Assembly: GCF_900111355.1 (NCBI RefSeq) | Contig: NZ_FOHA01000019.1 | Span: forward strand, 1-39,662 | Source: Isobaculum melis | GTDB taxonomy: Bacteria > Bacillota > Bacilli > Lactobacillales > Carnobacteriaceae | DNA: 39,662 nt | Direction: 5' to 3' | Shown: piece after piece, positions 1 to 6,389 of the stretch | Layout of the letters: every line of letters begins with the position of its first letter | Position numbering within the stretch: position 1 is the first letter of the stretch | Position numbers and translations under genes: made by a program | The notes under the pieces: generated by a model | Database searches by the model: none | What the model was told of the DNA's origin: nothing | What the model saw: the letters and a program-made list of their open reading frames with translations, nothing else

Positions 1-27
1 GAAATTTTTTAACAAAAGGAGAACAAC

Positions 28-435
28 ATGGACTGGCATAGAGAACTAAGTGAAACGAATATAAAAATAGGACGATTACAACGAGAACAATCTGAAAAAA
101 CAGAAAGTTTTTCTGATTTTGCCTTGCAAAGCTTATTAGATTGGAAAAAAGACATAGAGAAACGAATACAACGTTTGAATTTGAAAGCTGACTTAAATAG
201 AGCATTGGATAATCATGCTTCGAACCATAAAGAGGTCATTGAAACGAAACATAAAACCTATGAACAACTATACGAGGAATTTACCATGATCAAAAAAAAT
301 CTAGCTGGTGGTTTTGACTCTAAAGCTGGAAAAAAAGTTCAAGAACAATCTGAAGACAAAAGAAAAAGAATTTCCACAGGAGAAGAAATAGCCTATGAGG
401 TTAAACAAACTTGCTCAACAAAAGGCTGGTTTTAA
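28..435 (+). CDS. small helical/coiled-coil protein, possibly a type VII secretion helper
   Basis: A 135-residue soluble protein with no signal peptide or membrane segment. It starts at ATG 28 behind a good ribosome site (AAAGGAG). The composition is rich in Lys, Glu, Gln and Leu with heptad-like spacing, so most of it should be helical or coiled-coil; a short Gly-rich kink lies near residues 94-100. I do not recognise the family with certainty. Size, shape and the nearby TslA-like lipase and DUF1433 genes suggest a Lap/DUF3958-like helper that binds a type VII-secreted toxin, but that is inference from context. The rest of its operon, if any, lies left of the window. It is followed by a degenerate gene end and a terminator hairpin. 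Confidence 0.6.
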   Translation: MDWHRELSETNIKIGRLQREQSEKTESFSDFALQSLLDWKKDIEKRIQRLNLKADLNRALDNHASNHKEVIETKHKTYEQLYEEFTMIKKNLAGGFDSKAGKKVQEQSEDKRKRISTGEEIAYEVKQTCSTKGWF

Positions 436-560
436 AAGAATATAATCCACATAATAAATGAAATATGGTTAAAGTGCCTAAATACTACCTCATTCTTAGG
501 TGTTTGTTTTTAATCCCAATAGTAGCTATTGATTTTTTTATAAGTTTTTTTTGTGTGTCT

Positions 561-695
561 ATTGAAAACGGTATTGGTGTGGTTAGCCGTTATCGTTTTT
601 TATTTTGTGAATGTACAAAAAAGATAGGGCGTATTCGTTATATTTATATTGCAAGTGCTGGACTGACAGTAGCAAAAGAAAAAGTTAAATGTTAA
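561..695 (+). pseudogene. C-terminal remnant of a paralogue of the 12095-12367 gene
   Basis: An open frame spans 465-695, but it has no ribosome site and its first half is a run of hydrophobic low-complexity residues. Its last ~45 residues match the end of the small protein at 12095-12367. Both have a (G/E)IGVV motif, then exactly 18 residues, then a Y(I/V)Y(I/M)AS(A/C)GLT(V/M)AK tail, then the stop. About 11 of the last 17 residues are identical. The 18-residue middle has diverged completely, so this reads as a decayed copy missing its N-terminal half. It could instead be a shifted fusion still expressed from an unseen start, but I see no support for that. Confidence 0.55.
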
Positions 696-699
696 GTAA

Positions 700-771
700 A
701 TGATAAAAGCCAATCCTACTCGCAATAGGATTGGCTTTTGTGCTATTCATGTAAAACTAATATCATTTCGC
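700..771 (-). ncRNA. candidate ~70-nt small RNA A (minus strand)
   Basis: On the minus strand an extended -10 (TGaTATAAT, plus 778-786) is followed by a conserved stretch containing TTGCGAAA. About 30 nt later comes a strong hairpin with 14-nt arms (705-718 and 726-739), a 7-nt loop and a T-run, giving a transcript of about 70 nt. The same arrangement recurs at 22797-22866 with a different stem sequence. The hairpin also ends with TTTT on the plus strand, so it could simply be a bidirectional terminator for the genes to the left. No -35 is convincing here. Confidence 0.4.
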
Positions 772-888
772 AAACTCATTATATCAAATAACAATCTTGT
801 TAGCGAATAAGTAGTGTCTCAAAATCATGCCATTTTTTGCAAAAAAATAGACAAAATCACCTTACTTACAAAAAGGAAGTGGAAATGC

Positions 889-917
889 TTGTAAAAGGAA
901 AAGAAAAGGTTTATACT
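889..917 (+). promoter_or_regulatory. tufB promoter
   Basis: TTGTAA (889-894), a 17-nt spacer, then TATACT (912-917). It lies about 77 nt before the tufB start and is the only well-spaced sigma-A promoter in this gap. Transcription should begin near 924. Confidence 0.7.
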
Positions 918-925
918 AAAAACAC

Positions 926-966
926 AAAGGTCAGGAAAGGTCAAACTAATGATTTTTCTTTTACCT
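926..966 (+). promoter_or_regulatory. tufB 5'UTR with tandem AAAGGTCA repeats and hairpin
   Basis: Two identical 8-mers AAAGGTCA (926-933 and 936-943) are spaced 10 nt apart in the untranslated leader. A complementary ACCTTT at about 961-966 can pair with the AAAGGT of either copy, giving two alternative hairpins just upstream of the ribosome site. The structure is visible; a regulatory role is inferred. Confidence 0.35.
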
Positions 967-994
967 TTAAATAAAAAAAGGAGGTTTGCAGATT

Positions 995-2182
995 ATGGCA
1001 AAACAACATTATGATAGAAGTAAACCCCATGTAAACGTTGGAACAATTGGACACGTAGACCATGGAAAAACCACATTAACCGCGGCGATCACTACAGTAT
1101 TAGGAAAGAAAGGCCTAGCAAACCCACAAGACTATGCTAGTATTGATGCAGCTCCGGAAGAACGTGAACGTGGTATTACAATCAATACCTCTCATGTAGA
1201 ATATGAAACAGATGCAAGACACTATGCGCACATTGATGCACCAGGACATGCGGATTACGTAAAAAATATGATTACAGGTGCCGCACAAATGGATGGTGCA
1301 ATCTTGGTTGTTTCAGCAACAGATGGCCCAATGCCACAAACAAGAGAGCATATTTTATTATCTCGTCAAGTAGGTGTAAAATACTTGATTGTCTTTTTAA
1401 ATAAAACCGATTTAGTAGATGATGAAGAATTAATTGACCTCGTTGAAATGGAAGTACGCGAATTATTAAATGAATATGATTTTCCAGGTGATGACACACC
1501 AATTATCAAAGGATCAGCCTTGAAAGCTTTACAAGGAGATGCCGAAGCTGAAGCTGCGATTATGGAATTGATGGATACAGTGGATCGCTATATTCCAACA
1601 CCAGAAAGAGATACAGACAAACCATTACTATTACCAGTGGAAGATGTCTTCTCCATTACAGGTCGTGGAACAGTCGCTTCTGGCCGTATTGACCGTGGTA
1701 AAGTCAGTGTTGGCGATGAAATAGAAATTGTCGGCATCAATCCAGAAATCAAAAAAGCCGTTGTAACAGGCATTGAAATGTTCCGTAAAACACTAGATTA
1801 CGGTGAAGCAGGGGACAATGTAGGCGTTCTTTTAAGAGGCATTACCCGTGAAGAAATTGAACGTGGCCAAGTAATTGCCAAACCAGGCTCCATTACACCA
1901 CACACCAAATTCAAAGCAGAAATCTATGTATTAACAAAAGAAGAAGGCGGACGACACACCCCATTCTTTACAAATTACCGCCCACAATTTTATTTCCGCA
2001 CAACGGATGTAACAGGCGTCATTGACTTACCAGAAAACACCGAAATGGTCATGCCAGGTGACAATGTAACCATTGATGTTGAATTAATTCATCCAATTGC
2101 AGTAGAACAAGGTACAACCTTCTCTATTCGTGAAGGCGGACGTACAGTTGGTTCTGGGATTGTCACTGAAATCGAAAAATAG
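995..2182 (+). CDS. tufB: elongation factor Tu, second (tufB-type, streptococcal-like) copy
   Basis: EF-Tu carries aminoacyl-tRNA to the ribosome as a GTP complex. The 395-residue protein starts at ATG 995, behind AAAGGAGG; the in-frame TTG at 986 overlaps that spacing. G1 GHVDHGKT, G3 DAPGH and G4 NKTD are present, followed by the full domains II and III, so it looks functional. Several residues differ from the usual enterococcal TufA and match streptococcal EF-Tu, notably DAPGH instead of [15 protein letters not shown], and the C-terminal [12 protein letters not shown] stretch. Many enterococci are known to carry such a second tuf gene, thought to be acquired by horizontal transfer. The gene stands alone, not in the rpsL-fus-tuf context, with its own promoter and terminator and small accessory genes on both sides, which fits acquisition. 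Confidence 0.93.
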   Translation: MAKQHYDRSKPHVNVGTIGHVDHGKTTLTAAITTVLGKKGLANPQDYASIDAAPEERERGITINTSHVEYETDARHYAHIDAPGHADYVKNMITGAAQMDGAILVVSATDGPMPQTREHILLSRQVGVKYLIVFLNKTDLVDDEELIDLVEMEVRELLNEYDFPGDDTPIIKGSALKALQGDAEAEAAIMELMDTVDRYIPTPERDTDKPLLLPVEDVFSITGRGTVASGRIDRGKVSVGDEIEIVGINPEIKKAVVTGIEMFRKTLDYGEAGDNVGVLLRGITREEIERGQVIAKPGSITPHTKFKAEIYVLTKEEGGRHTPFFTNYRPQFYFRTTDVTGVIDLPENTEMVMPGDNVTIDVELIHPIAVEQGTTFSIREGGRTVGSGIVTEIEK

Positions 2183-2192
2183 CTTGAGAAAG

Positions 2193-2239
2193 AAGGTGGG
2201 ATGCTTGTCAGTTGAAAAACTGATGCGCATCCCACCTTT
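2193..2239 (+). terminator. tufB terminator
   Basis: Arms AAGGTGGGATGC (2193-2204) and GCATCCCACCTT (2227-2238) pair perfectly, with further pairing (GTCAGTT/AACTGAT) inside, then a T-rich tract. It also serves the convergent gene ending at 2246. Confidence 0.85.
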
Positions 2240-2245
2240 ATTGTT

Positions 2246-2620
2246 TTATTTTTTTTGATTAGCTTCTTCTTTTTCTATTTCGGTTACTGTTTTATTTTTA
2301 TAAAGATTATTACTCTCTGGTGATATTTCACTATTATACCAAGAGAAATCAGCTTCATAATGTTCATCATAAATACCTGCACTAAACCCTAAATGAGCAT
2401 CATCGTTTACATACCCATGAATATGTGGAATCCCTGTTGGATTCATTACGACATCAGTAAACGTAACGGACTTAATATCTTTAAAGTTATATTTTAAATA
2501 TTTTTCAATGCGTGGCCCTTCAGATTCTATTAGCTTCTTTTTATCAAATTCTTTTTTTAAAAAATAAGTTCCCAGAAGTACCAAAAAAATAACGATTATA
2601 ATCATTCTCTTTTTCTTCAT
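2246..2620 (-). CDS. DUF1433-family membrane-anchored protein (copy 1), probable immunity protein
   Basis: A 124-residue protein with an N-terminal Lys-rich head, one hydrophobic segment (residues ~6-20) and an extracytoplasmic domain. The core EGPRIEKYLKYN ... PTGIPHIHGYVN motif is typical of DUF1433. It is a paralogue of the neighbour at 2699-3082; they share the anchor, the GPRIEKYLK block, the PTG.PHI.GYVN block and the EIEKEEA tail. In S. aureus, DUF1433 proteins (TilA) protect cells from the type VII-secreted lipase TslA, and here a class 3 lipase is encoded right next door. The immunity role is therefore inferred from family and context. The start ATG 2620 has an AGGAGG site (CCTCCT on plus). 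Confidence 0.75.
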   Translation of the reverse strand: MKKKRMIIIVIFLVLLGTYFLKKEFDKKKLIESEGPRIEKYLKYNFKDIKSVTFTDVVMNPTGIPHIHGYVNDDAHLGFSAGIYDEHYEADFSWYNSEISPESNNLYKNKTVTEIEKEEANQKK

Positions 2621-2698
2621 ACAACCTCCTGTATAATGATTGGGGAAAATATTTTTGAACGAGATGACTCTTCTAAATTAGTTTCATTTAACGACTAC

Positions 2699-3082
2699 TT
2701 ACTTATTTTTTTGGCTAGCTTCCTCTTTTTCTATTTCCTCAACAGTTTTACTTTGATATTTATAGGCTTCTTTTTTTGTTAAACTTTTGTTATCGTCATC
2801 CCAATTAAGCCCTGCGTTAAAATGATCTCTAGATATTCCTATATCAAATTTTAACTCGGGATCATTATTTACATATCCTTTAATGTGAGGAGTCCCTGTT
2901 GGACTAACTACTACGGTTTCAAAAGTTATGGATTCATAATTTTCATAATTATGCTTTAAATATTTTTCAATACGCGGCCCTTCAGTTTCTAGTAATTTCT
3001 TTTTATCAGCTTCTTTTTTCAAATAAACCCCTCCTATAAGTATGAATACAAAAAATAATATAACAATTTTCTTTTTTTTCAT
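2699..3082 (-). CDS. DUF1433-family membrane-anchored protein (copy 2), probable immunity protein
   Basis: 127 residues with the same plan as copy 1: a short Lys-rich N-terminus, one membrane segment (residues ~5-18), then the DUF1433 domain with GPRIEKYLKHN and PTGTPHIKGYVN, and a charged tail ending in EIEKEEASQK. It is transcribed divergently from the lipase at 3136, 53 nt away. Its ribosome site is part of a perfect inverted repeat with that of the lipase. Two tandem DUF1433 genes beside a lipase match the known TslA/TilA arrangement. The two copies have diverged in the middle, so they may recognise different lipase variants. The function is inferred. Confidence 0.75.
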   Translation of the reverse strand: MKKKKIVILFFVFILIGGVYLKKEADKKKLLETEGPRIEKYLKHNYENYESITFETVVVSPTGTPHIKGYVNNDPELKFDIGISRDHFNAGLNWDDDNKSLTKKEAYKYQSKTVEEIEKEEASQKNK

Positions 3083-3134
3083 AAAACCTCCTGTATAATG
3101 TAATATATATACTCAATAATACAGGAGGTTTTAT
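3081..3134. repeat. 16-bp inverted repeat joining two divergent ribosome sites
   Basis: ATAAAACCTCCTGTAT (3081-3096) and its exact reverse complement (3119-3134) are separated by a 22-nt AT-rich spacer. Each arm contains the AGGAGG Shine-Dalgarno of one divergent gene (DUF1433 copy 2 and the lipase). A TATAAT (3094-3099) lies at the inner edge of the left arm. Confidence 0.8.
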
Positions 3135-3135
3135 C

Positions 3136-4314
3136 TTGGCACAACTAACAGATGAAGAATATTTTAATTTAGCAGATGAAGTTTATAAAGATACAAATAT
3201 AAACAACTTAAAGAAAATTGAAACTGAAGATGGTAATATCTGGATGACAATCAACTCAGTAGACGAAAAAAGTGGCTTACAAGCAATCGCAGTTGTTCCC
3301 TTAAAAGACTACCAAGCGATGCAAGCTGGGAAAATAACAAGCTATCCAAATGTTGTCTTTTCATCAAGAGGCAGTCAAACAGACCAATTAGGCGAAGCTA
3401 TCAAAGATTGGTTGGAAACAGATGTATTTGAATTAAGCGTGGCACAAAAGCCTGAGCATTATAAAAAACAAGACTTATCTCCAATTGATACCTCTCAATT
3501 TATTGGGTATGAAAATTTTGTGAATGATACTTTGCAAGAATATCCTATCAAAAACTATTCTTTTACAGGTCATAGTTTAGGCGGGGCTTTAGCACAATAT
3601 ATGGCCGTTATTAAGGATAAGCGAGCAACAACATTTGCCGCGGCTAAAGCGTATCGGTTATTACCAAAAGATTTACAAGAATTAGTAGATTCTGGTTATT
3701 ATATGGATAAAATCATTGATTATCGGCATAAATTCGATCCTGTAGGGCATGCACCGTTTGGAAATGTCATTGGGAAACAATACTTAATGAAAAGTGCAAA
3801 GATGGACTTACCGTTTATGGGGCATACACGAGATTCATTTAAAGGCATGTTTAATGGCGGACAGGCACAAATTCTATTTTCACCAGAAGAGCTACGTTCT
3901 CATGCCAATCAACTGATGATGCATCAAGATATCATTACGGATATTCAACTAGCCTTTAGACAGTACCAAGATTACGAATATGGAGAAATAGATGAATTTG
4001 TGAGACAGATGCGCACAAGTGATGAGCTGTATGATTTAGAAGACCATGAAATTACAGATATCTTAGCCGAAATGTTTCCTTACCGAGCAGGCCATTATTT
4101 GATGCATGATCCAGAAGCAAGTGAGACCATTGATTTATATTGTCGGACACTAGCAGAGAAAATCTATCAATTGAGCGATAGCTTAAAAGTAAGTGCAGAT
4201 AAGGCTGATAAAACAGATCGAGTTTTGGCACAAGATATTCAAGCATCACGGTCATTTGATATTCAACCAAACCAAATGAAACCTTCCTCAACAGGAGCGA
4301 GACCACTAGAATGA
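3136..4314 (+). CDS. class 3 lipase, TslA-like type VII-secreted lipase toxin candidate
   Basis: A 392-residue protein starting at TTG 3136 behind AGGAGG. The N-terminal ~250 residues form an alpha/beta-hydrolase of the lipase-3 type: GHSLGG with Ser147 as nucleophile, Asp201 in KFDPV as likely acid, and His230 in MGHTRD as likely base. There is no signal peptide. The remaining ~140 residues (from about SPEELRSHAN) are helical and charged. This order, lipase first and helical targeting part last, is that of S. aureus TslA, which is exported by the type VII system and inserts into membranes of competing cells; two DUF1433 (TilA-like) genes lie immediately upstream. The next gene starts 15 nt after the stop. 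No type VII secretion machinery is in this window. Lipase fold: high confidence. Toxin role: inference. Confidence 0.8.
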   Translation: MAQLTDEEYFNLADEVYKDTNINNLKKIETEDGNIWMTINSVDEKSGLQAIAVVPLKDYQAMQAGKITSYPNVVFSSRGSQTDQLGEAIKDWLETDVFELSVAQKPEHYKKQDLSPIDTSQFIGYENFVNDTLQEYPIKNYSFTGHSLGGALAQYMAVIKDKRATTFAAAKAYRLLPKDLQELVDSGYYMDKIIDYRHKFDPVGHAPFGNVIGKQYLMKSAKMDLPFMGHTRDSFKGMFNGGQAQILFSPEELRSHANQLMMHQDIITDIQLAFRQYQDYEYGEIDEFVRQMRTSDELYDLEDHEITDILAEMFPYRAGHYLMHDPEASETIDLYCRTLAEKIYQLSDSLKVSADKADKTDRVLAQDIQASRSFDIQPNQMKPSSTGARPLE

Positions 4315-4328
4315 TAGGAGGCGAAAAA

Positions 4329-4754
4329 ATGGGATTTACAGCAATTGATACAAATGGGAGCAATCAAACATACATAGCCTATCAGGATGAAATAAATAGG
4401 TATCAAGAACATTTAGATAAAGAGCTAGCTAGGGAGGACAGCAGTCCAGCAACAGTTCTTTATTATCAAGATGAAATTGCACGTTATCAAAAATTAATGA
4501 GAATTACCCAGCAAAAAGAATGATTACGAACCAAAACTCATGAGAAAATCACTGCACTACAAGGAGACTTAGACCAACTTCTAAGGAAGCAGAAAGAGTC
4601 AAGAGATATCGTGTTGGATTTTTTTGGGAGTTATGCAAAACAAGATTATTCTGAGATGCTAAAAGGCACCTCTTCCGATTCATTACGCTTAGCTATGGCT
4701 GATATTTTGCTGTTAATAAAAGAGCTTGCAGAAGTGATAGAAAATTATCAATAA
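4329..4754 (+). pseudogene. helical partner gene of the lipase, interrupted by an in-frame TGA
   Basis: ATG 4329 follows AGGAGGCG. The frame encodes 64 residues of a charged helical protein (repeated YQDEI..YQ blocks), then TGA at 4521-4523. The same frame stays open for another 76 codons to TAA at 4752-4754, again encoding a helical protein (TKTHEKITALQGDLDQLL ... ELAEVIENYQ). No ribosome site or good start serves the second half. The simplest reading is one ~140-residue gene with a nonsense mutation. Position and shape suggest a small helper for the lipase's C-terminal targeting domain. Read-through or a sequencing error cannot be excluded. Confidence 0.65.
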
Positions 4755-4762
4755 AAAATAGC

Positions 4763-4802
4763 AAAAAGAATTTTTGAGCATGAATCAAAAATTCTTTTTT
4801 TT
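4763..4802 (+). terminator. terminator of the lipase operon
   Basis: A 15-bp stem (4763-4777 with 4785-4799) around a 7-nt loop, followed directly by a T-run. It lies just after the TAA at 4752. Confidence 0.85.
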
Positions 4803-4855
4803 ATCTGTCTATAAAAAATCGCGTTAAAATACAACTTTAGACTGAAAAAATTACT

Positions 4856-4912
4856 TTGACACATAGAGTAATCCGTGCTATATTTTAAATGTATTCTATG
4901 ACATAGAGTAAT
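4856..4912 (+). promoter_or_regulatory. padR operon promoter with operator repeats
   Basis: TTGACA (4856-4861), 17 nt, TGcTATATT (extended -10; hexamer 4879-4884). An exact 12-nt direct repeat ACATAGAGTAAT occurs at 4861-4872 (inside the promoter) and 4901-4912. The second copy is part of a near-palindrome ATTCTATG-A-CATAGAGT (4893-4909). PadR regulators usually bind such sites and repress their own promoter, so this is the likely autoregulatory operator. Confidence 0.8.
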
Positions 4913-4919
4913 TCAGGGG

Positions 4920-5252
4920 GTGTTAGCAATTCGTAGCGACATATTAAGAGGGCATATTGATGCAATTATTTTACAAATTCTATCAGAAGGCGATTCTTAT
5001 GGGTATGAAATTTCCAAAGCCATTGAAAAGAAAACAGACCATCAGCTTCAAGTGAAAGAAGGAACCTTATATGCAGTTTTCCAGCGCTTAGAGAAGAAAA
5101 ATTACATTGCATCCTATCAAGGCGAGCGCACTCATGGTGGTAAAAGAAAGTATTATATGCTAACCGTAACCGGACGTACTTATTTAACAGAACTAGAAGC
5201 AGAATGGCAAGAGATCAAAAAAATAATGAACATATTTTTGGAGGGACAATAG
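4920..5252 (+). CDS. PadR-family transcriptional regulator
   Basis: 110 residues, GTG start at 4920. Winged-helix PadR domain: DILRGHIDAIILQIL at the N-terminus, GDSYGYEISKAI recognition region (~27-38), KEGTLYAVFQRLEKK (~50-64) and the R.HGGKRKYYMLT wing (~72-85), ending in a short helix used for dimerisation. These are canonical PadR motifs and the length is normal for the short subfamily. It is the first gene of a tight operon; the stop overlaps the ribosome site of the next gene. PadR repressors in such operons usually respond to membrane or drug stress and control the adjacent membrane proteins. Confidence 0.93.
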   Translation: MLAIRSDILRGHIDAIILQILSEGDSYGYEISKAIEKKTDHQLQVKEGTLYAVFQRLEKKNYIASYQGERTHGGKRKYYMLTVTGRTYLTELEAEWQEIKKIMNIFLEGQ

Positions 5253-5669
5253 ATGAATAAAATTGATCAATTTGTAGAAAAAATCTTTGCGGGCATACCT
5301 GAAACAGAAGAAACAGATACCATGAAATGGGACATGCAAGAAAGCTTACAAGAGCGCGTGAGAGATTTAATGGAAGAAGGCAAAACAGAAGAAGATGCCA
5401 TTAATAAAACCATTATTGATTTCGGTGATATTGAAGATGTGCGAAACGAATTAGGCTTACACCGTGTTGTGAATAAAACTAAAGGAGAAACCGCCTTTTT
5501 AAACTTCCTATATGCATTATTTGGCAGTGCATTACTAATCTCACTATTCGTATTCATTAATTTATATTACGCCTCAACAGTCCTTTGGTGGGTGTATCCA
5601 ACCTTTGCTGTTTTATGGTGGCCACTATCCATGTTCTTCCATTGGCTTAAAAAGAGAGGAGAGGGTTAA
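5253..5669 (+). CDS. HAAS-domain (DUF1700-like) two-TM membrane protein
   Basis: 138 residues. Residues 1-~72 form the helical HAAS/permease-prefix domain (MNKIDQFVEKIF ... EEDAINKTIIDFGD), which commonly accompanies PadR regulators and contacts them. Two membrane segments follow (~88-106 and ~112-130), ending in a WPLSMFFHWLKK block. That block, an aromatic turn then WWPLS, recurs several times in the next protein. GGAGGG overlaps the padR end; spacing to the next gene is 2 nt. It probably senses or transmits an envelope signal to PadR, but this is inference. Confidence 0.8.
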   Translation: MNKIDQFVEKIFAGIPETEETDTMKWDMQESLQERVRDLMEEGKTEEDAINKTIIDFGDIEDVRNELGLHRVVNKTKGETAFLNFLYALFGSALLISLFVFINLYYASTVLWWVYPTFAVLWWPLSMFFHWLKKRGEG

Positions 5670-5671
5670 CC

Positions 5672-6313
5672 ATGTTGAGACACAGCAGTGGCTTGTTAAT
5701 TTCAAGCAATCTGATGGTGCTGTTTTTCTTATTTGTACTGAATGTGTTAACCACCCCTCAAAATCTCTGGGCAGTTTTTCCAGGCGTTGCGATGATTTAT
5801 TCAGCATCATTTCTAGTGAGAAATCTCAATAGAAGAAGAGTATATGTGATGATTGCAGCACCGATTATAGTGGCAATGTTAGCACTACAAAACTGGTTGA
5901 TGACACCAGACTATTGGTGGGTCATGTATACCTTTGGCATGATTGGTGTTTGGGTATTGAATACATGGGCAGGTTCATATATGTGGACAAAAACATATAC
6001 GATTATTTGTTCATTACTGTTGATTGGGTTTTATATTGGGTTAAATATTTGGTTTGAGCCACGCTTCCCGTGGAGCATTTGTACAACCTTTGCACTTGTT
6101 TGGTGGCCATTAGCAAGATTCTTTGGAACGAAACCTATCACTTTTTCAGTTTTGGGCAGTGCTTGGTTGATTCTATTTTTGGTTAGCTTGAATATGGTGA
6201 CAACACCTAATACGCTGTGGGCAGTGATTCCAGCAATTTGTATTTTATGGTGGCCGTTGTCAGTGGGCTTTGCTATGGAGATTAGGAAGAGGAAAAGAGC
6301 AGGTACTCGATGA
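5672..6313 (+). CDS. polytopic membrane protein made of four 2TM repeats
   Basis: 213 residues, about eight membrane segments, no soluble domain. Four copies of a roughly 50-residue hairpin can be seen, each with N.(L/V/W)..(T/E)P...(L/P)W(A/S)(V/I) at the turn: NVLTTPQNLWAVFP, NWLMTPDYWWVMYT, NIWFEPRFPWSICT and NMVTTPNTLWAVIP. The third and fourth are followed by WWPL, and the second by a weaker VWVLNTW. The previous protein contributes a fifth copy. I do not recognise a functional family beyond 2TM-type domains seen in PadR operons. The start ATG 5672 has AGGAGAGG. It is the last gene of the padR operon. Confidence 0.75.
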   Translation: MLRHSSGLLISSNLMVLFFLFVLNVLTTPQNLWAVFPGVAMIYSASFLVRNLNRRRVYVMIAAPIIVAMLALQNWLMTPDYWWVMYTFGMIGVWVLNTWAGSYMWTKTYTIICSLLLIGFYIGLNIWFEPRFPWSICTTFALVWWPLARFFGTKPITFSVLGSAWLILFLVSLNMVTTPNTLWAVIPAICILWWPLSVGFAMEIRKRKRAGTR

Positions 6314-6342
6314 GAGTAGCTGTTTTTTACTTAGCGGAAAAG

Positions 6343-6351
6343 TGGTATACT
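6343..6351 (+). promoter_or_regulatory. extended -10 promoter of the helicase gene
   Basis: TGgTATACT (hexamer 6346-6351). There is only a T-run at the -35 position. It is 39 nt before the ATG at 6390. Confidence 0.6.
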
Positions 6352-6389
6352 AATGTTGTTCTTTAATATATAGATTGAGGTATGAGATT

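Noticed and set aside
465-560. N-terminal part of the 76-residue open frame at 465-695 as a real membrane protein
   Set aside because: No ribosome site, and only the C-terminal part has a homologue in the window; hydrophobicity comes from T-rich DNA.
1272-1773. Antisense frames within tufB
   Set aside because: Shadows of a conserved coding sequence, without start signals.
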